A stretch of 64,000 nt of DNA, from the NCBI RefSeq assembly GCF_028583425.1, contig NC_072795.1, forward strand, positions 9,943,001 through 10,007,000, given 5' to 3'. Of the stretch, positions 21,830 to 33,510 are shown one piece after another. Each line of letters starts with the position of its first letter. Within the stretch, counting starts at the first letter, position 1. The stretch is from Eublepharis macularius. Lineage: Eukaryota; Chordata; Lepidosauria; Squamata; Eublepharidae. The position numbers were made by a program, and so were the translations under genes. Below the pieces are notes generated by a model. The model saw only the letters and a program-made list of their open reading frames with translations. It had not been told where the DNA came from and ran no database searches.

Positions 21830-22680
21830 GATCTCATAATTTTCCTGCATTACAACCTTACTTATTGGGGAATTAACATAGCTTGACCAGCTTCAAAAGA
21901 ACCACTTAGAACAACAAGAACAAATTAGGAATCCCTATAAAGAAGACTCTGTATATATTGAAGGAATGGGGAAATATTTATAAGAAGAACTAATTAAAAT
22001 ATTCACATTGGCACATGGAAGAATTTTTTGAATCAAGTGTTAACAGTACAATAAATTAATCAAGCTATAAAAAATATTAAGATGGACCGAAACTTATTTT
22101 AAATGTTTTGAAGAAATTGAATACCTTTGCAAAGAGTAACAAATGAAATACTAGAGAGAAAGTGCATACCATGTAAATGGCGAGAAGCAAATATAATATC
22201 TAAAGAAGGAAATGACCCGCTATTACCTCAATCATGTAGACCAAGTTTATTATTAAATCTGGACTATAAAATTTTACAATTACGGCCAAAAGTTTAAGAA
22301 AATGTATTCCAGAATTAATCCATGAAGATCAAACAAGATTTGTTCCAAGAAGATATATGAAAGATAATATCAGATACTTGTTGAATGGAATTGAATATTC
22401 AAGGAGAAAAGGAAAAAATGGCATTTATGTTTTTGGATGCAGAGAAAGCTTTTGACGAAGTTATCGTGGGTGTTTTTAAAGAAAGTTCTACAAAATGTGA
22501 ATTGTGGAAGAGAATTTTTAAACTGGGTACAAAGTATTTATACAAACCAACAAGCTAGAATCTTAATAAATGGCTCTTGAAGAGAAAAAACTGAAATAGC
22601 AAAAGGAACTAGACAAGATTGCCCAATATCATCATCATTGTTTATTTTGGCAATGGCAATATTAGTTATTAAAATCAGGT
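21830..22680 (+). mobile_element. L1 LINE ORF2 fragment (reverse transcriptase)
   Basis: Decayed plus-strand reading includes LNLDYKIL, IPELIHEDQTRFVPRRYMKD, FLDAEKAFDEV and GTRQDCPIS, the L1 reverse-transcriptase blocks. Several stops and frame changes are present. It continues after the inserted elements at about 24017. Confidence 0.8.
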
Positions 22681-22771
22681 AAGATAATAAGATTCTCGAA
22701 AGCTTATGCTACAGTAAAGTTGGTTAGTCTGAAAAGTGCTACTGGACTCTACTATTTTGTTAAATCTGTAG

Positions 22772-24008
22772 GAGATGTGGGCATGAACCACAAAAAATCC
22801 TAACCATGAGGTTTGTGGTTCATGGGTTTTCACGAACCAGGAACCACAAACTGGCATGAACTGGGGCAAGTTCACAAACCAGTTCGTGGTTCCTAGTTCA
22901 TGGGGTTTAAATGCCCCTTTCTGGCCACTTGGTAGCGGCAGGGAAAGGGGCATTAGACAATTTAAAGGGCCCTTTCCTGTCTTGCAAGAGGCAGGGCCCT
23001 TTAAACGGGCCTGTGGTGGCCATTTGAGGAGTGGGGAGGCCATTTTTGGCCTCCTCTGTCACCCTGCAGGCCCGTGCAACCGCAGAGGAAGCCAAAAAGG
23101 GCATCCCACCACTCAAATGGCCACCACGGCAGTCATTTGAGGGGTGGGGAGGCCCTTTTCGGCCTCCTCCACAACCCTGCAGGCCCATGCACTGGTGGAA
23201 GAGGCCAAAAATGGCCTTCCCACCCCTTGCCGGAGGAGGAGGAGGAGGCCACGGGCCCGCAGGGTGGCTGGGCAATGTAAGTGTGGGTCTGGGTCTGGGT
23301 CTGGGGGGTAGGGGTGGAGATGGGGGCTGTCAGGTTCAGAATGCTTTCCTATATGTTATAACCAAAGAGACTCCATTTTAATCCTTTTAGTTTTCTGAGT
23401 GCTTCTTTCACAGGTGCCAAGACGTTCCCAAGCAGCTATCTCACAGAAGAGGAATGTTTTGACTACAGCTTTTCCAGCCTTGGGAAACTTTCACTTTCTC
23501 AGCTTCAAAGGGATTGTTTTGAGAACTATGGGGGGAGGTTGAGCCTGTTGGGGCTTGATACTTTGTACCTTGTTCTTTGCCTATCATTCGTAACAATTCA
23601 CGTGTACCAGCCTAGATATTGCATCTAGGTCAGTGGACTATAATGGTTGCCTTTTTCAGTAAATCTTTTGAAAACAACGGACTCTTGTCTGATTGCAGAA
23701 GGTAGTCTGGATAACAACTATTATTTAGCCACAGATCTGACAGGGGCTAGTGTTTGGGCTGTTTAAAGGGCCCTGCTGCTTTCAAGCTGGCAGGCAGCGA
23801 GGGGGGGGGATCCATATAAAAGTTTATATGGCCATTTCCCTGGGGAAATGGCCATTTAAACTGCCCCTTTAATACGAACCAAACAAACCAGTAGACCAGT
23901 TCATGGAAGTTCATGGAAACGAGCTTCCCCGAACCACTGGTTCGCAACCACAAACCGAGCTGGTTTGTGGGTTTTTTTGGTTCGTATTTGAGTTCATGCC
24001 CATCTCTA
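22772..24008. mobile_element. Non-autonomous hAT transposon hosting a solo LTR
   Basis: The ends GAGATGTGGGCATGAAC and GTTCATGCCCATCTC are inverted repeats, flanked by the perfect 8-bp duplication ATCTGTAG (22764-22771, 24009-24016). A 415-bp LTR is nested inside. The element lies inside an L1 fragment. A related, shorter element is at 37994-38365. Confidence 0.85.
23328..23742 (+). mobile_element. Solo LTR, LTR-retrotransposon or retroviral kin
   Basis: The 415-bp sequence runs TGTCAG...CTGACA and is flanked by the perfect 5-bp duplication GGGGC (23323-23327, 23743-23747). No internal coding part accompanies it, so it is a fossil left by recombination between LTRs. Family (Gypsy or endogenous retrovirus) is not resolved. 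Confidence 0.75.
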
Positions 24009-24016
24009 ATCTGTAG

Positions 24017-24200
24017 TAAAACTGAATAGTCCCCTAAAAAATACAATGGAGCCTATAATTACATTTGGAATCCATTCTGAATATAAACTAAATAAAATGA
24101 AATCAAAAAATATGATCAAAAAAGAACAAAGAACAATATGATCTGGACTGGACAAAGGATTTAGATCCAGAAAAGCTTGATGAAGATAAATTCAGAGAAA
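24017..24200 (+). mobile_element. L1 ORF2 fragment, continuation
   Basis: The sequence reads FGIHSEYKLNKMKSK, the L1 block after the catalytic domain (family form SGYKLNxxKSK). It is separated from 22680 by the hAT element and a short repeat tail. Confidence 0.65.
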
Positions 24201-24516
24201 TACTTGGGACATGAAGGGTAAAGGACAAAAAATATGTTCGATCCACCAAGGACTACTATTTTGATCTGAATGTACCTATAGCCAGAAAACCTGATCCCCA
24301 AGGACAAAAAATTCTTTTAGGGCTATCTTTATACCTTTACAGTTAATATGCTATGTAATTGAAGCTAATTAATATGGACATATTGTACCTGTTTTCCCAT
24401 TGGTTGCCTTTACTTAATTCAAAGTGAGCTTGGATAGTGCCATACTTAATACTTGCGGGAAAGTTCAGAAGCTCTAAATTATGACACCTACTGACTTATT
24501 GGAGATAAGGAGTCAT

Positions 24517-24644
24517 GGCCAAACTACAAATGACGAATGACACTTGAACGACAAGTGTATTCCTCCCTGTTCACTTGCCCTCCACTTGCTCTCCACTCAA
24601 TCCACTTGCCGTTCAAGTGTCATTTGTCACTTGTAGCTTGGCCC
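24517..24644. mobile_element. Palindromic MITE, copy 2 (gene A intron)
   Basis: The ends GGCCAAACTACAAATGACG and CACTTGTAGCTTGGCCC are inverted, with an internal ACACTTGAACG / CGTTCAAGTGT palindrome. Confidence 0.75.
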
Positions 24645-25385
24645 TCAGTTTACTTATAGAGATGTGTTTTGAAGTCCTTTATTTGTGGCATCTTTCTTAA
24701 TAGCACTGAGGTGCTGAAAGAATGCAACAGCTTCAGAGAAACTTTTTAAAAGCAAGAAGTATATCTTGATTCCTCTGAGAATTGAGAGAAAGATTAGTCT
24801 TAAAATATGTGTACATTAATATTTCATTGTAATTCTATTGGGATTGTCTCTGAAATATACCTTTATGGTTTGATGTGCAATATGTCAGAATGGTGGCTGG
24901 CTACTGATGGAAGCTTTTCCTCTCAGTATAATCCAGAAAGATTAAATTACCCTTTTAAATCAGTGGTGGTGATAAAGCTTAATGACCTTCTGATTCCTTA
25001 AATCAATGTAGAGTTCTGAATTCAATTTAGGCATAGTAGCATAAAAATCTTAAATTCTTATATTTAAAAAAATACATTTATCTATTTAAGATTGCCAGAC
25101 TAATCTCTTATGTGAAAAGTGCTTTGATAGCGAGGGGGGTGGTAGCTTTAGTCAGGGCTTTTTTTCTGGGAAAAGAGGTGGTGGGACTCAGTGGGTTGCC
25201 AGCACAGGGGACAACTCCTGGCAGGACTGCACAATGATATCACTTTGGGTCAGCTGGAACAAGAGGGGAGTTTTTTAAAGTTTAAATTGCCCTCACCGAA
25301 AATGGTGTTTCAGTTTTTCAGTTAAGAATACATATTCGCTCTGTTTCCTCAGAATTCTGAGTGATAGAACAATAACTGCAACTTC

Positions 25386-25870
25386 CTATATTGTCAATTT
25401 CTTCCTATAATGTTGTTGTAAAACTTGATCTCTTATTGACTTTCTGATGAAATGCACTATAATATCTTTCAGTGGCTTGTTCTGTGTCACATATCCGGTG
25501 GAAATTCTGCATGCTTTCTCCAATTCCATATCCATTCTTAGGATGTCCCACTGCAAAAATTCTGCCAAGGCCTCTGCCACCCTGTATCGAATATCTTCAT
25601 CTTGTATCTCCTTACCTCCTCTTAGCCTCAGGGCATATTCTTTCTCTCTTAGTTCTGGTAAGACTAAGTTATCCTGATGTTTGTCCAGCTCTTTATCAAA
25701 AGCTGCTGTTCTACTGTCCGAGATCTCCACTTGATTATTCAACTTCTTTGCCTCCTCAGAGGTTTTTTTAACAGCACCTTCAATATTTTTAATTTGCTCA
25801 GTTAAATCTGTTTTGAAATTCATAAAATTGTCTTCCATTCTCTTTTCAAATTAATCTAATTTATCACCTA
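25386..25870 (-). mobile_element. L1 LINE ORF1 fragment
   Basis: The minus strand encodes a coiled-coil part (EDNFMNFKTDLTEQIKNIEG), an RRM-like part (LRLRGGKE) and a C-terminal part (YVTQNKPLKDIIVHF, IRDQVLQQ) of L1 ORF1p. The flanking 25870-26960, with GC-rich stretches near 26690-26760, may be the L1 5' region. Confidence 0.75.
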
Positions 25871-26959
25871 ATTGGTCAAAAAGTTTTTGTGTCAAATCCT
25901 TCGGTGTGCGTCCCCATTCTCCACACGTTCATCTTTAAAGAAAAAAACATTGCATTCTTGAAATTTCTCATAGCTTGGTACTTGCCTGAAGACTTACCTG
26001 GTGGATGTTCTTTAGGGACTTCAATTTACCATATCATTCTTTTCATAAGGACCTTCTTCATTAACAAAATACAGTGGCTTGAGTTTGCAGTGTTTGCTGT
26101 TGACTTTCTCTTGACTTATTGATGCTCATTTTTTGATTGGTACAACTTCTACCTAGTAAACTTAATTGTTCATACTGTTCATATTATTGTACTATTTTCA
26201 TTCCCTTCATGTGTAGTAGCCTACTTTGTTATTCGCTGAAATCTGTGGAACTGGCAGTGTCTATAGATGTAGATTGCTTGCTTGTACCTTGAGACGTTTT
26301 CCACTAGGTGGCTCTATTTCTCTATGAAAAATCTGTGAGGCCTTTCAAGGTTGGTGCTTCAACCTTAGCACCTACTATGCAGATTTTAACCGGTCTGGCA
26401 AAAGTACTTTCTCCCAATATAAGTTTACAAATTACAGAGAAAGACAAACAATAAGCCTTTGGCTTCCCCTTAGTCCATTAAACCTTTCCTTCTCGTATGA
26501 AGTTTAAAAGCTTTTTGCTAATGATGTATTTTCTTAGCTACGAAGGTTAAAAAAAGAGAGAGAAATGTCCAGGAAAGCAGATTATCTCACCACACAGTAG
26601 ATAATTGTGTTGTATAGCTAATTAATTCTTTGAAGTTGGTAGATTAAGACTTGAGGGTAGCTTGCCTTTAGATTCCAATCACAGCTGCGAGTTGGTGTTT
26701 TCCCCGTGTCTCCAGACAGCCCCAAATTTCCAGCCACCACCCAGGACAGACCCAGGCAGTAAGACCTTCAGCAGAGCTGTCAAACAGAGCACAAGTTGAT
26801 AAACTCATGATCCCTCTTTATACAGAGCGATTTGTCAGCTGGAGTTACATGTCCTGTCGTTAATCAAAACTGTGTTATCTCTCCCAGCTGAGAAAGCTTC
26901 AGGCAGCCATGCCCTCAGGTCATGTGTGGGATTGGACTCGTAAGAGCAACTTCTCAATT

Positions 26960-28400
26960 ATTCAAGGAACAGCCACCCTTCAATTCCTAGGGAAAATTTT
27001 CTTTTTCTGTTTTAGTTAAATATGGTAATTATTTTACGTTTTTCATAATGTGTTGCTAATTAACAGTACTATCCTATGTACCCTGGGAGAAAGTACCAAA
27101 GAAGAAGTTAGTCTTTGGAATGGAAAGGGAAATAATTTGGGGAAATGGTTTCCCACAGATCCCATCCCCAGTCTTCTCCCCAAAGATATGTAGAAGAACC
27201 CCCGTTTAGTGTAGTGGTTAAGAGCATCAGGACTCTAAGCTGGAGAACCAGGTTTGATTCCCCACTCCTCTGCTTGAAGCCAGCTGGGTGACCTTGGGTC
27301 GGTCACAGCTCTCTCAGAGCTCTCTCAACACGCCCACCTCACAGGGTGATTGTCATGAAGATAATAACATACTTTGTAAACTGATCTGAGTGGGCGTTAG
27401 GTTGTCCTGAAGGGCGATATAAATTAAAAGTTGTTGTTTTTATGTTGTTGTTCCTTCCATGGCATCTTCTTATTTGTCAGTATTCATCTCTATATTCTTC
27501 GGTCTCACACTATTGCCCAAGAAGGGGAGGATTTTCTACTAAGCTATCCTTCCCCCAGCAGTTTTTGTGGGCCCCTCCTCCTGAATTTATATGATGGAAA
27601 AGCATGAGAAAGAGGGAAATGGTGTCTATACAGTAAAATATCTGAATATCCACTCCTCTAAAATACACCTCCTGACTGATTGGTTAAATGAAATAGAAGA
27701 GAAAGAGGAGCTATACACAGAAATAAAGCCCATGGTATATACACCACCACGAACCAAAATGGGACAAGGCCTCCCTCACCACCACCTCCATGCAATAATA
27801 GAGGGTACATTCTGAAATGCATTTACAGATGGTGTGGAACAAGAATTCACGTGATGACAGCTACATTTTAAAACTTATTCTAGCACCACTGATTGTTGAA
27901 GCAGTGGCCCTTTTAAAGAAAATCTGGATCCTCAGCAGTTGATTGGTTTCATCGGATGCAACTATGGATGTCCATATTTATATGAAATGTATATGAAATG
28001 TAAGGTGAATACATATCCAATACCACAGCACGCAACTAAATGACAGCGGTACAGAAAACTCCTGTTAGATTTAAGTTCTGGGTAAAGGGAGTGAAGGAAT
28101 CTCTTCTGTAAAGCTGACCATATTTGGCTCCCAGAAATGGGCCCCTGGACCATTCTCATGGACGTTCAAGCCTGGCTCAGCTGGTTTCCACATGTGTTCA
28201 GCCACCTCCTGGTGTTCGTGTGGGCATGGGCAGCCCATCATAAAAGATTTGTGTGGCCTAGTGTGATAGAGTTTGGCCCTGTCTCTTCTACAGCCTGTAA
28301 TTCATGGGAAAGGAAATAAAGACTCCCAAAGGAACAGGTATACTAGCAGTTATTCTGTGAGTTTCTAGAACAGCACCTCCTTCGTTTGTTTGTTTCTTTT
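26960..28400. other. Gene A intron, no exon found
   Basis: I searched for CYP2 exon 6 (AGTETTS) and other conserved blocks without success. A 74-codon open frame at 27591-27815 has no recognisable motif. The SINE 27197-27440 lies here. Confidence 0.4.
27197..27440 (+). repeat. tRNA-derived SINE (gene A intron)
   Basis: A box TTAGTGTAGTGGTTAAGAGC, B box GGTTTGATTCC, and body GCCAGCTGGGTGACCTTGGG. Confidence 0.8.
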
Positions 28401-28407
28401 CATATAT

Positions 28408-28660
28408 ATTGAGAGCAAGAGTGGTGTAATGGTTAGAATGTTGGACTAGGGTCTGGGAGAACCTGGTTTGGATCTCCGCTCTGCCATGGAAGCTTGCTGG
28501 ATGATCTTGCGCCAATCACACACTCACAGCCTAACCTACCCAAAAGGGTTGATGTGAAGATAAAATGGAGGAGAGGAGAGTTATGTAAGCTACCTTGGGT
28601 CCTCTTTGGGAAGAAAGGTGGGGTACAAATGAAGTAAATAAATAATAATATATATTGTTT
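28408..28660 (+). repeat. tRNA-derived SINE, 170 bp upstream of exon 7
   Basis: AGTGGTGTAATGGTTAGAAT and GGTTTGGATCTCCG are A- and B-box like; the 3' part GAAAGGTGGGGTACAAATG ends in an AAATAAATAATAATA tail. Confidence 0.75.
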
Positions 28661-28827
28661 GATTCTGCATAGGCTAAATCAGATTCCTTTAAAACTTTGA
28701 GATGATGCACCATGCTTACAGTTCTGGTTATATTTAGCAGAATCCCACAGAATAGTTTCAGTGATCTGTTGGCTTTCCAGAGATGAATGCAGTGTCCAGA
28801 ATAAAGCTTCATTTTTTTTCCCCTCAG

Positions 28828-29015
28828 CAAAAGTCCACAAGGAGATAGAAGATGTTTTAGGTTCTTCTCAATCATTCACCTATCAAGATCAAAAGATATT
28901 GCCTTACACCAATGCTGTGATTCATTAGATAATGCACGCCGGCTATGTCTTTTTATTTGGGGTCCCCAGAAAATGTTCAAAGGATGTGAACATGTTTGGT
29001 TTTTGTATTTCAAAG
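28828..29015 (+). pseudogene. CYP2-family P450 gene A, exon 7 (in-frame stop)
   Basis: The block is exactly 188 bp, the usual CYP2 exon 7 length, between a CCCTCAG acceptor and a GTATAAG donor. It encodes KVHKEIEDVLGSS, then LPYTNAVIH, then GVPRKCSKD and ends ISK. These correspond to the J'-K helix region: PYTNAVIHE contains the start of the K helix. The Glu codon that should follow NAVIH (the ExxR glutamate in family 2) is TAG at 28926-28928, and the usual EIQR motif reads stop-IMH. The stop plus loss of the ExxR motif would abolish a functional enzyme. The upstream codon is split, as expected for this exon. Confidence 0.85.
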
Positions 29016-29398
29016 GTATAAGAAATTCTTATGTTTGCACTCAGGAATCCTAAGAGATAAGGAATCCTAATCTATTAGAGACAGTACTTTATAAGATGGA
29101 TGTGTGTATGTGACCTTTTATATATATAAATACAGGGATCATTGTGTCAACCAAGTTAGCTGGCCTCAGCTGGGTCGGTCTGTTTGTGCTGGTGCTTCTC
29201 TTTTTCTTTCAAACATTTATCCAATGATTTGATGGACATCAGAATATGAAAGTGTTCATGAATTTAATATATATTTCATCAGAAGCTCTTTCCAGCATAA
29301 ATGCTGTAATGATAATGCTGTAATAGCATTTACAAACCTCTCCTCACAATGAGATCTTCTGGTTTCACAAATGATGAGAAATTGCCTACCAGAAGCAA

Positions 29399-29860
29399 CT
29401 GTAACATGATGGTTAAGTGGTTGGGCTGCAAAACAGCTCTATGCTGATTCAAATCCTGCTGCTGCCATAAGCTTAGCAGATGGCCTTGGGTCAGCCACTC
29501 CTCCCAGGCCCAGCTCCCCAGCTGTATTATGGGGATAAAAACAATGCCTTTGTTCACTGTTCTGAGTGGAGCACTAATCTGTCTAGAAGAGTGGTATATA
29601 AGCACTGTTATTATTAACTTCTGTAGCATAGAGGTTAAGTGGTTGGGCTGCAAATCAACACTCTGCTGGTTGGAATCCCACTACTGTCATGAGCTCTACA
29701 GGTGGCCTTGGGTAACCCATTCTTCTCAGCCCCAGTTCCCTAGCTGGATTTTGGGGATGATAATAACACTGACTTTGTACATCACTCTGAGTGGGGCACT
29801 AATCTGTCTAGAAGAGCAGTATATAAACACAGTTATTATTCTTATTTTTATTATTAATAA
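29399..29860 (+). repeat. Two tandem tRNA-derived SINEs abutting exon 8
   Basis: Two copies (29399-29620 and 29628-29860) each read TAAGTGGTTGGGCTGCAAA, AGATGGCCTTGGG or AGGTGGCCTTGGG, and CTAATCTGTCTAGAAGAG. The AT-rich tail of the second joins directly to the surviving part of CYP2 exon 8. Confidence 0.8.
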
Positions 29861-29959
29861 GGCAGATCTGGAGTAAACCTGAGGCATTCAACCCAAATCA
29901 TTTGTTAGACAAGGATGGACATTTTCTAGAACGAGAAGCATTTATTCCATTTGGTGCAG
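29861..29959 (+). pseudogene. CYP2-family P450 gene A, exon 8 remnant
   Basis: The segment encodes WSKPEAFNPNHLLDKDG followed by HFLEREAFIPFGA, the second part of CYP2 exon 8 (FNPxHFLDxxGxF...PFxAG), ending in phase 1 at a GTAAGT donor. A standard 142-bp exon would begin near 29818, but those bases are the AT-rich tail of a tRNA-derived SINE. About 45 bp, including the usual GTTVxxxLTSVL segment and the acceptor, are missing. This is a second independent lesion in gene A. Confidence 0.8.
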
Positions 29960-30204
29960 GTAAGTACAGAATTCTGAACTTATATATGACATATGACCGG
30001 TAGTTACCTTTATGCGGCTGTTTCAATGAGAAAGAACAGAGAAAGAACTTACGGAGCCCACTCTGACAGCAAAGACAGCAAGGGTTGAAGCAGAAGTCTT
30101 CCTAGGGTTGCCAACCTGGGGTCTGGAGATCTTCTGGATTTACAACTGATCTCCAGACTACAGAGATCAGTTTACCTGGAGGAAAAGCCTGCTTTGGAGG
30201 GTGA

Positions 30205-30605
30205 AATCTATAACCGACCTGGTGGAACTCTCTGTCTGAGGAGACTATGGCCCGGCGGGATTTGTTATCTTTCCGCCAGGCCTGCAAGATGGAGACATTC
30301 TGCAAGGCATTTGGTGGGGGCTCGGATGTCCTCTTGCTGGTCATACCACTGAAGACCATCCACCACCCATGCAGGAGCTCATAAAGTGTGATGCAGGTTA
30401 TAATGTAAGAGCCAAGCCCTGTGCCTAAAATGTTGAATTTTAATATTTATACCTGCCATTTGAGAAATTTTATTGCACATGGAATAATGTTTTTAAATGT
30501 TTATTTATAATGCTTTTATTGTTTTAAACTGTATTTTATAAATTGTATGTTGTTACACCACCCTGAGCCCATCCGATGGGGAGGGCGATCTAGAAATGTA
30601 ATAAA
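30205..30605 (+). mobile_element. CR1 LINE 3' end
   Basis: It contains the CR1 landmarks CTGGTGGAACTCTCTGTCTG and TCCGCCAGGCCTGCAAGA. The 3' end reads CCACCCTGAGCCCATCCG and finishes in an ATAAATAAATAAATAA tail. Confidence 0.75.
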
Positions 30606-30622
30606 TAAATAAATAACATTCT

Positions 30623-31115
30623 TTTTTTTAAATTTTTTATTGGATTAGATTATAATATCATTCAGTACATTCATTACCCCCTTGTAAGTATATTTCTAAC
30701 CCCCTCCTTTTCCTCCCCCCTTTTTAGTTGACTTCCAACAGTTTTCCAACCCTTAGTCTATTTTATTACTTAATTACTTAATATCTCATATACCCTGTTA
30801 AACACACACTTAATACTCTTTTCTCTAAGCTTATTAAATCTCTACTAAAAATATCTCTATATCTCTATGGTACAAGTTTCCCTTTAAATACCTCAGGTAA
30901 ACCATATATTCTACCTAAAATAATGCTAGCATAATCATATATATTAGCAATCAAGATATTAAAAATATAACATTACATCCATTTTACTTTCCGATTATCT
31001 AAACTCTTTACTTTCCACAATCCTCCTGATTCTAATATTAACTTAAACTCTAATATTCTATTACACACCCATCTTTTACTTTTTCTTGTTCTGAGCTTAT
31101 TTTAAGTCTATAAGG
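30623..31115 (-). mobile_element. 5'-truncated L1-type 3' end with 17-bp TSD
   Basis: A leading poly-T run (30623 on) marks the 3' end of a minus-strand insertion. The flanks TAAATAAATAACATTCT at 30606-30622 and 31116-31132 are identical. It landed in the AT-rich tail of a CR1 element. A similar L1 3' region on the minus strand may occupy about 14640-15240. Confidence 0.7.
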
Positions 31116-31827
31116 TAAATAAATAACATTCTACTGCACTGAGGTGCCTCCCCTCCTCAAAGTCTACCCTCGGATTTCCCTAGCTGGATGCTATGCCACC
31201 TACCCCAACAGCTGATGGCTACAATAGTTGAGACTAGTCCCTTCCATCTGACTTGGGAGTATTTTAGGGAACCTTAGAGGTCTGAAGAGAAACTTTTTAA
31301 AAAGAAACATCTTGTAGGGCGCTGCAAAGGACAGCTGTCCTAAATTGTTAGAATATAGTGGTCTTGACTGTGGCACCCCAAAGCAGTTTCCCACATTGTG
31401 GGACAGCCCACTATGCTTGGTGAAACACGGGGCTGGTGAGATGCACTGCTGGACTGTAGCCAAATCTGGTGTGCTTCGCTGTCTTCAGGGAACTGGTATG
31501 TCAGCTCAATGAAATAAGCCGCATCCTATCCATTTTCTTCCAATATATTTTTTTATTTAACTTAAAACATTTCTGTTCCACCTTTCTACCCAAACAGAGT
31601 CCCCAAGGCAGCAAACATCAAGCTGCATTTAAAATGTACATGTAAAATATTTAACAATACAATAAAACATAAAGATAAATCAGCCAGGGAGGTTACCTTA
31701 AGTCCTTTAATCTGATTTGGTGATGCAAACCAGGACATGGCATGTTTGGGGAATGGGGGAATGATCAGCCCATGTAGAAAGAACCACTGGGGAAAGAATA
31801 GATGGGAATTGAAACTGGGTTTACAAA

Positions 31828-31945
31828 CATACTGGTGGAAAGTGCTGCCAAGTCACAGGCAAATTGTGGAGACCTTAGAGGGTTTTCAAGGCAGGAGACA
31901 TTCAGAGGTGGCTTGCCATTGCCTGCCTCCCTGTAGCAACCCTGT
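31828..31945 (-). repeat. 5S-SINE body, head missing
   Basis: GTGCTGCCAAGTCACAGGC and GGTGGCTTGCCATTGCCTGC match the 3' portion of the 5S-derived SINEs. The 5S-like head is absent. Confidence 0.65.
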
Positions 31946-32493
31946 GAAAAAAATTAAAAAACCAATAATTACAAACAATTACAAGTAAGATCAGATCAGT
32001 CTGAGAGATGAGAAATTTCTCAGCAGCCAAGAATCCCCCAGCCCCAGCCAAAGAACATCGGTGGGGCTCCCTTCCATTACCAGAACACAACCCAAACTTC
32101 ATATGAAAATGAATCACATGATTGCCCAGACTAATCCATCCACCCAGGTGACCAGATGCCCCGAAATACTGCCTCCTAATTCCACCCTCTTAGAGCTTCT
32201 CTTGTGGATATCTGCTGAGGAAACACTGAAAAGGCCTTGATGAATGATCTGATGGCCAGATGCTGAGAGAGTTCGCCTGGAGATAGTCATTCGATTAAAG
32301 TTAATGTGATGAAATGAGGCATACTTCCACCCTTTGCGTTTTTGTTGTGGGAGGGCAGAGAAACACGAAAGAAATCAGTTTGGCCACAAAATATGGAGGA
32401 AGCAGGTCAATGGTTGTGGCAACAAAAGTTGCTGATATGCTGCTTTGGGAGGTAGGAAGAAGCCTTGACCTTCTAACACACATTCCTTTATCA

Positions 32494-32695
32494 AAGTCCA
32501 ATCTAGGGACTCACCTGGGGGATGCATGATAGGGAATACATGGAAACATATTACTTACTTGCTGCCTTCTGTTCTTTTCTTTGCAGGGGCAAAGAAGTCC
32601 AATCTAGGGACTCACCTGGGGGATGCATGATAGGGAATACATGGAAACATATTACTTACTTGCTGCCTTCCATTCTTTTCTTTGCAGGGGCCCGT
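32494..32695 (+). repeat. 101-bp tandem duplication across the exon 9 acceptor
   Basis: Two nearly identical 101-bp units (about 32494-32594 and 32595-32695) each carry the polypyrimidine tract and TTTGCAG|GGGC acceptor. The second acceptor opens the true exon. Use of the first (AG at 32585-32586) would read GAKKSNLGTHLGDA and then meet TGA, so it would not give a full protein. Confidence 0.85.
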
Positions 32696-32875
32696 GTGTG
32701 CCTGGCAGAACGGCTGGCAAAGACAGAACTTTTCATCTTCTTCACCAACCTGATTAGAGCATTCACCTTCCAGCTGCCAGAAGGAGTGAAGGAACTCAAC
32801 GAAGAGCCTATAGGCGGGGTATCATTGCATCCCCATCCTTATAAGCTCTGTGCTGTTCCCCGAGGCAATTCATAA
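32688..32875 (+). pseudogene. CYP2-family P450 gene A, terminal exon 9
   Basis: This is the heme-binding exon. The codon split with exon 8 gives FGAGARVCLA, matching the P450 signature FxxGxRxCxG/A with Cys as the axial heme ligand (Ala in place of the last Gly is tolerated in the family). It continues ERLAKTELFIFFTNLIRAF and ends PYKLCAVPRGNS then TAA at 32873-32875. The exon is undamaged. The acceptor is TTCTTTGCAG at 32678-32687. An AATAAA hexamer at 32874-32879 overlaps the stop codon. Family 2 membership is clear from the LCAVPR end, which resembles CYP2J and CYP2D types; subfamily is not assigned. Confidence 0.85.
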
Positions 32876-33032
32876 TAAATTATACAAATCAGAGTTGCGC
32901 ATTTGCAACTGTCGGTGTCTACTCCATTCCTTCAGTTTAAAGCTAATCTTACTCTGATCAGTTTGGTTTTCTGTCAGAGCCTGCCGCCTTCTCAAACTGG
33001 AATTCAGTTAGATCTGTAATGTTCCTGGTTGC

Positions 33033-33075
33033 ATCATCATCATCATCATCATCATCAGTAGCAGCAGCAGCATCA
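33033..33075. repeat. (CAT)n / (CAG)n microsatellite
   Basis: Eight CAT units followed by GTAGCAGCAGCAGCAT, 150 bp downstream of the gene A stop codon. Confidence 0.9.
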
Positions 33076-33510
33076 CCATCAATATATCTAAATTTCAACT
33101 CTGTGGATACTCAAATACAGAGACTAGCTCACTGAACAGAAACCACAGATCTTCCTTTAAACTTGAAAAATGTTCCATGATTGAAAGAATCTGAATTCTA
33201 AAAAAACCAAAGCCAAAGGAACAAAACCTTGGGCGAGTTTTAAAAACCCAAAATGGTAAAAGGGGCACCTGTAGCTTTAAGAAATGGATGCCCTCAGTGG
33301 TCATTGCTAGGCTTCCAGGTTTGGTTTCTGCTAGTAAAAAGCAGCAGGAGGGGGCAGGGCCCTTTCCAGGGTTGATTTGGCCTTTGAAGGAGGCTTCAGA
33401 GGTACTAAGCCCACCAGTAACCTCTGGGAGACTTACCATGTGACTTGTATGATAGATCCAGGCCCGGCTGCTTGCTATTCTTGAATGGCCAGCACCCCAG
33501 GAAAGCCAGC

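Noticed and set aside
27591-27815. 74-codon frame in gene A intron
   Set aside because: No match to any CYP2 exon and no recognisable motif or splice context.
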